A stretch of 7,519 nucleotides of DNA from an uncultured Collinsella sp. (GTDB lineage: Bacteria; Actinomycetota; Coriobacteriia; Coriobacteriales; Coriobacteriaceae). Shown here piece by piece: positions 1-6,044 of the stretch. Within the stretch, counting starts at the first letter, position 1, and each line of letters starts with the position of its first letter. Position numbers and translations under genes: made by a program. Below the pieces are notes generated by a model. The model searched no databases. It was given only the letters and a program-made list of their open reading frames with translations, and had not been told where the DNA came from. The stretch covers positions 1-7,519 of the forward strand of contig CAKUFT010000049.1 of NCBI GenBank assembly GCA_934650095.1, in the 5' to 3' direction.

Positions 1-266
1 CCCGACCCGCGGTCACGAGCGGGGGCTCCTGTCGTTTCCGTGCCCTCGGATTGGGTCATAGTGTCTGACTTATGCTCCACCTGCGATGTTGCCGTTGTTG
101 GTGTAATGGGGCGGTGCAATGGGGTCAGGTTAGTTTGCACCAAATATGTCCGACAAGATGTTTGACGGATGTTTGGTTGGTGCCTGTTGATGGTCTGGGT
201 ATCGGGGAGGGCGGGCTCCGTTATAATCGCCTAGAACATTAAATGGAAACGGGACGGGAGCCATAT
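1..266. other. Upstream intergenic region of the DUF1846 gene
   Basis: I see no convincing gene here. The first 30 bases have small GC-rich dyads (CCCGC 6-10 with GCGGG 19-23; GAGC 17-20 with GCTC 25-28) but no T-tract, so they are not a clear terminator. From 113 to 183 there are three GGTGC cores in alternating orientation: GGTGCAA at 113-119, TTGCACC at 135-141 and TTGGTGC at 177-183. GATGTTTG also occurs twice, at 157-164 and 168-175. These lie upstream of the predicted promoter at 222-227 and are better read as possible operator sites than as a leader RNA. Confidence 0.5.
222..227 (+). promoter_or_regulatory. Predicted -10 box for the DUF1846 gene
   Basis: TATAAT is a perfect sigma-70-type -10 element. 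Transcription would start near 233-235, about 33 bases before the chosen start codon at 267. No good -35 hexamer lies 16-18 bp upstream (TTGATG at 187-192 is 29 bp away), so the promoter may be activator-dependent or the call may be wrong. Confidence 0.5.
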
Positions 267-1748
267 ATGCGCCAGGGTTTCGACAACGCGAAATATATCG
301 AGCTGCAGGCTGCTCACATTAAGGAGCGCATCTCGCAGTTTGGTGGCAAGCTCTATTTGGAGTTTGGTGGCAAGCTGTTCGATGACTATCATGCGAGCCG
401 CGTGCTGCCGGGTTTTGAGCCGGACAGCAAGTTTCGCATGCTCAAGAGCATCGCCGACGATGTCGAGGTTATCATCGCGATCAACGCGAACCACATCGAG
501 AAAAACAAGGCTCGTGGTGACCTTGGCATTACCTATGACGAGGATGTGCTGCGCCTGGTTGACCTGTTCCGCGGCAACGGCTTTGCCGTCGCGGCTGTGG
601 TCATCACCCAGTACGCCGGCCAGCCCGCTGCCGATGTGTTCCGCAATCGCCTGAACGCGCTCGGTATTCCCGCCAAGCTGCACTATCCCATCGAGGGGTA
701 TCCGCACGATGTCGATCTGATCGTGTCCGACGACGGCTATGGCAAGAACGAGTTTGTCGAGACCACCCGACCGCTCGTTGTCGTGACGGCGCCCGGCCCT
801 GGCTCGGGCAAGCTCGCCACTTGCCTGTCTCAGCTCTATCACGAGCACAAGCATGGCACGGCCGCCGGCTATGCCAAATTCGAGACCTTCCCGGTTTGGA
901 ATCTGCCCCTTACGCATCCGGTCAATATTGCCTACGAGGCCGCCACGGCAGACCTCGATGACGCCAACATCATCGACTCCTTCCACCTGGAGGCCTACAA
1001 CAAGACCACGGTCAACTACAACCGCGACGTCGAGGCCTTCCCGGTAGTCCGTGCCCTGATGGAAAAGATCCTGGGCAAGAGCCCCTACCAGAGCCCTACG
1101 GACATGGGCGTCAATATGGTCGGCTTTGCCATCACCGATGACGATGCCTGCCGCGACGCTTCCAAGATGGAGATCGTCCGCCGCTACTTTACCGCGGTCG
1201 AAAATGTGCGCCGTACCGGCGTGGGCGATGAGCAAGTCGACCGTCTCAAGATTATTATGAAGAAAGCCGGCATCGATAAGAACTACTCACCGGCGCGCTC
1301 GGCGGCCCTCACCAGGGAGCAGCTGACGGGTGGTCCCGTGGGTGCCATGGTCATGCCCGATGGCTCCGTGGTGACCGGTAAGACCTCCACGCGCCTGGGC
1401 GCCGCAAGTTCGCTCATTATGAACGCCCTCAAGCATGTCTCGGGCGTCGACCTTGAGCTCGAGGTCATTAGCGATGAGGCGATCGAGCCCATCAGCAAGC
1501 TCAAGACGCATTTCCTGGGCAGCAAAAACCCGCGCCTCCACACCGACGAGACGCTTATGGCGCTGTCGATCACCTCGGCCACGAGTGAGACGGCCGCTCG
1601 CGTCCTTTCGGGCCTGGAGCAGCTGCGCGGTTGCGACGCCTTCTTTAGCGTGATTATCTCGCCGACGGACGAGACGGTACTGCGCAAACTGGGTATCAAC
1701 GTGTGCTGCGAGCCCAAGTTTGAGCGCCGCGGTTTCTTCCATCGCTAA
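267..1748 (+). CDS. DUF1846 domain-containing protein of unknown function
   Basis: This 493-residue protein matches the DUF1846 family (about 495 residues, found in many Firmicutes and Actinobacteria) along its full length; no biochemical role is established that I know of. Recognisable blocks are the tandem FGGKL near residues 24-37, APGPGSGK at 175-182, which resembles a P-loop but lacks the first glycine of a true Walker A motif, FETFPVWN at 205-212 followed by a YEAAT block, and a C-terminal domain ending in a KFERRGFFHR-like tail. I see no signal peptide or membrane segment, so it is probably cytosolic. The start at 267 is preferred because GGGAG (256-260) sits six bases upstream; an in-frame ATG at 243 has no ribosome binding site and would lie only about 9 bases from the expected transcript end. 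It is monocistronic, with its own promoter and terminator. Confidence 0.93.
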   Translation: MRQGFDNAKYIELQAAHIKERISQFGGKLYLEFGGKLFDDYHASRVLPGFEPDSKFRMLKSIADDVEVIIAINANHIEKNKARGDLGITYDEDVLRLVDLFRGNGFAVAAVVITQYAGQPAADVFRNRLNALGIPAKLHYPIEGYPHDVDLIVSDDGYGKNEFVETTRPLVVVTAPGPGSGKLATCLSQLYHEHKHGTAAGYAKFETFPVWNLPLTHPVNIAYEAATADLDDANIIDSFHLEAYNKTTVNYNRDVEAFPVVRALMEKILGKSPYQSPTDMGVNMVGFAITDDDACRDASKMEIVRRYFTAVENVRRTGVGDEQVDRLKIIMKKAGIDKNYSPARSAALTREQLTGGPVGAMVMPDGSVVTGKTSTRLGAASSLIMNALKHVSGVDLELEVISDEAIEPISKLKTHFLGSKNPRLHTDETLMALSITSATSETAARVLSGLEQLRGCDAFFSVIISPTDETVLRKLGINVCCEPKFERRGFFHR

Positions 1749-1782
1749 GTTTGAAGCACCACGGTAATTGCATTGCATTTTG

Positions 1783-1815
1783 GCCGTATCGGGTTAGCGC
1801 CCGGTACGGCTTTTT
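1783..1815 (+). terminator. Rho-independent terminator after the DUF1846 gene
   Basis: An 11-bp stem (GCCGTATCGGG at 1783-1793 with CCCGGTACGGC at 1800-1810, one G-U pair) closes a six-base loop and is followed directly by five T residues. It lies 34 bases after the stop codon and separates this gene from the next unit. Confidence 0.88.
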
Positions 1816-1879
1816 GATCAATAAAGCGTCTATTTCGGCGAAAAATAGCTGTTTACCTGCCTAGAAACAATTTGAGCGG

Positions 1880-1887
1880 TATACAAT
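1880..1887 (+). promoter_or_regulatory. Possible -10 region for the winged-helix gene
   Basis: TATACAAT contains TACAAT (1882-1887), five of six matches to the -10 consensus. There is no clear -35 hexamer at the right distance. A small dyad, TGTTT at 1850-1854 with AAACA at 1865-1869, lies just upstream, where a repressor or activator could act. If this is right, the transcript has a leader of about 110 bases. Confidence 0.35.
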
Positions 1888-1894
1888 AACCGTA

Positions 1895-2004
1895 ACTGTT
1901 TCATCCTTAGCGGGATGCCGCATGATGGATATTACCTGCCATCGTGAGGTGTGTCGGTCGCGCACGGCGCGTTAGATGCTCGTGCTCGGTTTGAGGAGGC
2001 TGCT
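1895..2004 (+). other. Long, possibly structured leader before the winged-helix gene
   Basis: This stretch between the possible promoter and the start codon contains several short stems: CATCC 1902-1906 with GGATG 1913-1917, GATGG 1924-1928 with CCATC 1939-1943, and CGCGC 1959-1963 with GCGCG 1967-1971. A 17-codon open frame (ATG 1922 to TAG 1975) encodes an arginine-rich peptide, but its only ribosome-binding candidate is a weak AGCGGG. It matches no riboswitch class I recognise. Confidence 0.3.
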
Positions 2005-2343
2005 ATGGCGGGCAAGGGTCGTGCGAGTGTTAACGATATGAAGCGTGTCGAGGTGCTGGTGTTGATGGAGATCGACCAGCAAACCGAAGACAATGGCGGG
2101 CCGTATGGTTTCTCGCGCAAAACGCTTGCCGAGCGCGTGGGGGTTTCGCCGTATCGTGCCCGCGCCGCAATCGATCGCTTGGATTTCGAAGGTATGATTG
2201 ATGTCGTCTCGCGTTACAGCGACGATGGCGGTCAGCTTGCAAATGGCATTTGCCTCACCGAACGTGGTGAGTGGTATCTTGAGGGCGTCCGTACCGGCAT
2301 GCTCGTTCAAGAAATGCTTGAGGACGAGGTTGCTGATCGATAG
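2005..2343 (+). CDS. Small winged-helix DNA-binding protein, unassigned
   Basis: I do not recognise a named family for this 112-residue protein. Its layout is that of a winged helix-turn-helix: a first helix at about 12-26, SRKTLAERVG (37-46) as the second helix, then a turn and a basic recognition helix (SPYRARAAIDRL, 48-59). A two-strand wing follows, ending in the LTERGEWYLE segment (84-93) typical of MarR- and PadR-like wings. The last 20 residues are acidic and could form a dimerisation helix. No ligand-binding domain is present, so it may sense through partners or act as a simple repressor. The ATG at 2005 is chosen because GAGGAGG (1993-1999) lies five bases upstream; an in-frame GTG at 1951 has no spaced ribosome binding site. 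It is a single-gene unit between two terminators, just upstream of pyrG. A link to pyrG control is possible but not shown. Confidence 0.82.
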   Translation: MAGKGRASVNDMKRVEVLVLMEIDQQTEDNGGPYGFSRKTLAERVGVSPYRARAAIDRLDFEGMIDVVSRYSDDGGQLANGICLTERGEWYLEGVRTGMLVQEMLEDEVADR

Positions 2344-2367
2344 CAGCATGTAACCCTTGCCACAGCG

Positions 2368-2400
2368 ACGCCGCCTGGGAAACCGGGCGGCGTTTTGTTT
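2368..2400 (+). terminator. Rho-independent terminator with GAAA tetraloop
   Basis: An 11-bp stem (2368-2378 with 2383-2393, one G-U pair) is capped by a GAAA tetraloop at 2379-2382 and followed by TTTTGTTT. It lies 25 bases after the winged-helix stop codon and insulates pyrG from that gene. Confidence 0.92.
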
Positions 2401-2434
2401 CAAGATTGAGAAATGCAATCGCACGCGAGAAAAA

Positions 2435-2466
2435 TTGCGAACGGTCCGCGGCGCGAGTATTACAAT
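2435..2466 (+). promoter_or_regulatory. Predicted promoter of pyrG-xerD
   Basis: TTGCGA at 2435-2440 can serve as a -35 element. Two overlapping -10 choices follow: TATTAC at 2458-2463 with ideal 17-bp spacing, and TACAAT at 2461-2466, a better hexamer but with 20-bp spacing. Either places the transcription start near 2470-2474, giving a leader of about 50 bases. No other promoter candidate is better placed between the preceding terminator and pyrG. Confidence 0.5.
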
Positions 2467-2471
2467 GAAGA

Positions 2472-2503
2472 CCCGTAAGATGTGGATAAACAACTTCTAC
2501 GGG
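2472..2503 (+). promoter_or_regulatory. pyrG leader stem-loop with a perfect DnaA box
   Basis: CCCGTA (2472-2477) pairs with TACGGG (2498-2503), extended by two more pairs past a bulged A. The loop carries TGTGGATAA (2481-2489), the exact reverse complement of the consensus DnaA box TTATCCACA. The box lies about 10-17 bases into the transcribed region. No T-tract follows the stem, so it is not a terminator of the kind used for pyrG attenuation in Bacillus. Confidence 0.45.
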
Positions 2504-2515
2504 AAGCGCAGGTAA

Positions 2516-4183
<1,668 letters not shown>

Positions 4184-4185
4184 GG

Positions 4186-5127
4186 GTGCCGGCGAACAAA
4201 GAACATACCGAAGCTACTCCCTCGTCGCTCGCCGTGGCGGCGGGGGAGTATCTCGATTACCTCGCGGTCGAGCGGGGTTTGGCGCGCAACACGATTGCGG
4301 CCTATCGTCGTGACCTGACGACGTACTGCGCCTATCTGGAGCGGGCGGGCATCATGTCTTTTGATGAGGTGACTCGTCAGGTCGTGGAGGGCTTTGTCGC
4401 CGACCGTCGCGATGGGGGCTATTCCGATGCCTCGGTGGAGCGTGCGCTTGCGGCCGTGAAGGGCCTGCATGCCTTTTTGGTGCGCGATGGGGCTGTGGCC
4501 CAAAATCCAACGGCGGCGTTGCGCCTGCCTAAAAAGGCTGAGCGCTTGCCGGAGTATCTATCGGTGGAGGATGTCTCGGCGCTGCTCGATCAAGACTTCC
4601 CCGAGGGCGAGATGGGCTTGCGCGACCATGCCATCTTGGAAGTGCTCTACGGATGCGGTTTGCGTGTGAGCGAATTGGTGGGGCTCGATGTGGGCGATAT
4701 CCATATCGACGATGGTTTTGTACTCGTTCGCGGTAAGGGCTCAAAGGAACGCCTGTCCCCGTTGGTGGGAAGCGCGGCGCGAGCTCTGACGCGCTATATA
4801 ACTGAGGGGCGTTCTCGCTTGGCGGCCCATGCCCGCGGAACCGAGACCTCGGCGGTCTTTTTAAATAAGAACGGCCGTCGTCTGTCGCGCCAGGGCATCC
4901 ATGCGATATGTGAACGCTATGGGCGTCAGGTGGGATTGGTGGGACTCCATCCCCACACTTTGCGCCACTCCTTTGCCACCCACATGCTCGCGGGCGGTGC
5001 CGACCTGCGCGTGCTGCAGGAAATTTTGGGCCATGCCGATATTTCGACCACGCAGGTCTACACGCATGTCGATCGCACGCAGCTGACCGAGGTCTATCTG
5101 GCGGCGCATCCGCTGGCGCATCGCTAG
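4186..5127 (+). CDS. xerD: Tyrosine recombinase XerD
   Basis: XerD and XerC resolve chromosome dimers at the dif site near the replication terminus. The 313-residue protein has an N-terminal core-binding domain (about 17-105) and a catalytic domain with all six active-site residues: Arg160 (GLRVSEL), Lys184 (GKGSKER), His257 and Arg260 (HTLRHSF), His283 (LGHAD) and the nucleophile Tyr292. Spacing between these residues matches E. coli XerD from Arg148 to Tyr279, with a constant offset of 12-13. The GTG at 4186 is the only plausible start: it lies two bases after the pyrG stop and gives the usual family length. It has almost no separate ribosome binding site, which suggests translational coupling to pyrG. 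Calling it XerD rather than XerC rests on sequence feel and on the pyrG-(Nudix)-xerD order in mycobacteria. No dif-like site was seen in this window. Confidence 0.93.
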   Translation: MPANKEHTEATPSSLAVAAGEYLDYLAVERGLARNTIAAYRRDLTTYCAYLERAGIMSFDEVTRQVVEGFVADRRDGGYSDASVERALAAVKGLHAFLVRDGAVAQNPTAALRLPKKAERLPEYLSVEDVSALLDQDFPEGEMGLRDHAILEVLYGCGLRVSELVGLDVGDIHIDDGFVLVRGKGSKERLSPLVGSAARALTRYITEGRSRLAAHARGTETSAVFLNKNGRRLSRQGIHAICERYGRQVGLVGLHPHTLRHSFATHMLAGGADLRVLQEILGHADISTTQVYTHVDRTQLTEVYLAAHPLAHR

Positions 5128-5161
5128 CACCTCGCTGACCTGCATATTCATAACTATTAGG

Positions 5162-5230
5162 GGGACGGGCCCCAGATTGCCGTGACGTGTTTTTGCACGC
5201 ACGCGGCGATCTGGGGCCCGTCCCATTTTT
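5162..5230 (+). terminator. Very long hairpin terminator after xerD
   Basis: Bases 5162-5184 pair with 5202-5224 through 23 consecutive pairs, two of them G-U. An apical CGTG/CACG stem (5186-5189 with 5196-5199) is capped by TTTTTG, and ATTTTT (5225-5230) follows. It should end pyrG-xerD transcripts. The stem is roughly twice the length of the other two terminators in the window, so the element may be a dispersed inverted repeat recruited as a terminator. Confidence 0.85.
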
Positions 5231-5322
5231 CGCCATGCACTACCGCGGTGGTGGGTCGCGTGTGTCGTGGGTGGGGGAGTTTGGGAGCGATGTGAACGGC
5301 ATGTAAAGGGACGTAAAAATCG

Positions 5323-5348
5323 CCTCAAGGTCAACTTGAAGGTTGAGG
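5323..5348. repeat. CCTCAA/TTGAGG inverted repeat
   Basis: CCTCAA (5323-5328) and TTGAGG (5343-5348) form perfect 6-bp arms. Inside, CAAG (5326-5329) also pairs with CTTG (5335-5338), and TCAAC (5331-5335) with GTTGA (5342-5346). The pattern recalls operators of MerR-family regulators such as SoxR, but no such regulator is encoded in this window. Confidence 0.35.
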
Positions 5349-5392
5349 TTCACGGGCGGGGTGCTACAGGTGGCATCTCGCCTTTGCCCTAA

Positions 5393-5408
5393 ACACAACA
5401 TATTGTGT
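5393..5408. promoter_or_regulatory. NrdR-box-like palindrome, strong copy
   Basis: ACACAACATATTGTGT matches the NrdR-box consensus as I recall it (acaCwAtATaTwGtgt) at 15 of 16 positions. Its arms extend to 8 bp (5391-5398 with 5403-5410) around CATA. NrdR is the ATP/dATP-sensing repressor of ribonucleotide reductase genes and usually binds paired boxes in helical phase; the partner here starts 41 bp downstream. Confidence 0.55.
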
Positions 5409-5411
5409 TTT

Positions 5412-5425
5412 CGAACATATGCTCG
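5412..5425. promoter_or_regulatory. LexA-like (SOS box) site
   Basis: CGAACATATGCTCG resembles the Gram-positive and actinobacterial LexA operator CGAAC-N4-GTTCG with one mismatch in the right arm. It lies between the two NrdR-like sites and shares their CATAT core, so it could instead be a degenerate relative of them. Confidence 0.35.
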
Positions 5426-5433
5426 GGGGTGTT

Positions 5434-5449
5434 TTACAACATATTGGGG
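5434..5449. promoter_or_regulatory. NrdR-box-like site, weaker copy
   Basis: TTACAACATATTGGGG shares ACAACATATTG with the strong copy and matches the recalled NrdR consensus at 11 of 16 positions. Start-to-start distance is 41 bp, close to four helical turns, so both sites face the same side of the DNA. It runs directly into the G-run array. Confidence 0.45.
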
Positions 5450-5485
5450 GTGGAGTGGTGGGGTGGGGTGGGGGAAGGGGTGGGG
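5446..5485 (+). repeat. G-run array, possible MraZ boxes and G-quadruplex
   Basis: The + strand has G runs of five (5446-5450), four (5460-5463), four (5465-5468), five (5470-5474), four (5477-5480) and four (5482-5485); the last five are separated by only T, T, AA and T. TGGGG units start at 5445, 5459, 5464, 5469 and 5481. Known MraZ proteins bind tandem TGGGN-type repeats upstream of their own gene, so these are likely autoregulatory sites. The same run is an ideal four-layer G-quadruplex motif. Confidence 0.6.
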
Positions 5486-5492
5486 AAAGGTG

Positions 5493-5521
5493 TTGAAAAA
5501 TGGGGCGGTTCCCCATATTAT
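5493..5521 (+). promoter_or_regulatory. Predicted mraZ promoter
   Basis: TTGAAA (5493-5498) and TATTAT (5516-5521) each match the sigma-70 consensus at five of six positions and are separated by exactly 17 bp. The expected start is near 5528, giving a leader of about 62 bases. The spacer is filled by the dyad ATGGGG-CGGTT-CCCCAT (5500-5516), so a protein bound there would compete directly with RNA polymerase. Confidence 0.78.
5502..5514. repeat. GGGGyGGTTCCCC dyad, copy 1
   Basis: GGGGCGGTTCCCC lies between the -35 and -10 boxes of the mraZ promoter, with arms extending to ATGGGG/CCCCAT (5500-5505 and 5511-5516) around a 5-base centre. Copy 2 begins 37 bp downstream. The location is typical of a repressor operator. 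Confidence 0.6.
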
Positions 5522-5538
5522 TAATGTCGTCGACAGGC

Positions 5539-5551
5539 GGGGTGGTTCCCC
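5539..5551. repeat. GGGGyGGTTCCCC dyad, copy 2
   Basis: GGGGTGGTTCCCC has arms extending to GCGGGG/CCCCGC (5537-5542 and 5548-5553). It differs from copy 1 at one base of the 13-base core. It lies just after the expected transcription start, so it could be a second operator or form a stable hairpin in the 5' end of the mraZ transcript. Confidence 0.6.
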
Positions 5552-5589
5552 GCGTACGTGCCATCTGAGTAACCGAGGGGAGGGCGCAC

Positions 5590-6024
5590 ATGGGAATGAC
5601 GGGTGCATACGAGCGCAATCTCGATGCAAAAGGTCGTCTGTCCCTGCCTGCACCCCTTCGCGAGGAGCTTGGAGAGCACGTTCGCGTGTTCAAAGCCCTG
5701 GATGTCGATGCTCTGTACGTGTTCTCTGCCGAGGCCTTCGATAAGTGGGTCGAAGGACTCTTCGCGGGTCGTGAGGGCCACGAGGGTTTTAACCCGCGTG
5801 ACATCAACGACCAGAAGCTCATGAGGGCGATCAACAAGCGCACCACGTCGATGGATGTGGACAGCGCCGGTCGTATCGGTCTTTCTGAGTCTCTCCGCAA
5901 GCAGGCGAACCTCGATCGCGAGGTCACGGTTGTGGGCAACTACGACCACCTTGAGGTTTGGGATCGCGCTACGGCCGATGAGGACGATGACGACGAGGCC
6001 CTGCTGGACCTCTTCTTCTCGTAA
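5590..6024 (+). CDS. mraZ: Transcriptional regulator MraZ
   Basis: MraZ is the DNA-binding regulator at the head of the dcw cluster; in E. coli it represses its own operon through repeats upstream of its promoter. The 144-residue protein has the two SpoVT/AbrB-like units of the family, with DAKGR at 12-16 (followed by the conserved LSLPAPLRE) and DSAGR at 91-95 (followed by IGLSESLRKQA). The C-terminal tail is strongly acidic (EDDDDEALLDLF, 131-142). ATG 5590 is chosen because GGAGGG (5579-5584) lies five bases upstream; an ATG two codons later would give an almost identical protein. rsmH starts 20 bases after its stop codon, so the two form an operon. The G-run array upstream fits self-recognition. 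Confidence 0.97.
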   Translation: MGMTGAYERNLDAKGRLSLPAPLREELGEHVRVFKALDVDALYVFSAEAFDKWVEGLFAGREGHEGFNPRDINDQKLMRAINKRTTSMDVDSAGRIGLSESLRKQANLDREVTVVGNYDHLEVWDRATADEDDDDEALLDLFFS

Positions 6025-6044
6025 GGGCAAGGCACGAGTAACGG

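Larger units (their letters stand above)
5128..5589. other. 462-nt non-coding control region before mraZ
   Basis: No gene is supported here. In order it holds the xerD terminator (5162-5230), a CAC-ACCGCGGT-GTG dyad (5238-5253), a first G-rich run with several GTGGG units (5248-5285), a CCTCAA/TTGAGG dyad (5323-5348), two NrdR-box-like sites (5393-5408 and 5434-5449) with a LexA-like site between them (5412-5425), a dense G-run array (5446-5485), the mraZ promoter (5493-5521) and two GGGGyGGTTCCCC dyads (5502-5514 and 5539-5551). This is far more structure than is usual upstream of mraZ. Confidence 0.75.

Noticed and set aside
243..266. ATG at 243 as the start of the DUF1846 protein
   Set aside because: It has no ribosome binding site, lies about 9 bases from the predicted transcript start and adds eight residues that the family lacks. 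The ATG at 267 has GGGAG at proper spacing.
231..1235. A 334-codon open frame on the - strand opposite the DUF1846 gene
   Set aside because: It is the antisense shadow of a full-length conserved protein, and no ribosome binding site or promoter supports it.
1951..2004. GTG at 1951 as the start of the winged-helix protein
   Set aside because: The upstream sequence has no spaced ribosome binding site, whereas ATG 2005 has GAGGAGG five bases ahead and gives a compact domain.
2472..2503. pyrG attenuator of the Bacillus type
   Set aside because: The stem has no following T-tract and the predicted transcript does not begin with the G-run needed for reiterative initiation.
5140..5161. A dif-like recombination site next to xerD
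   Set aside because: The AT-rich segment lacks the paired 11-bp arms and 6-bp centre of a dif site; xerD genes are not normally next to dif.
5238..5253. CAC-t-ACCGCGGT-g-GTG dyad as a specific operator
   Set aside because: The symmetry is real but short and GC-rich, matches no motif I can name and sits well away from the predicted promoter.
5343..5744. A 133-codon + strand frame across the mraZ control region
   Set aside because: It overlaps mraZ in another frame, reads through operator-like repeats and yields a low-complexity Gly/Arg-rich product with no ribosome binding site.
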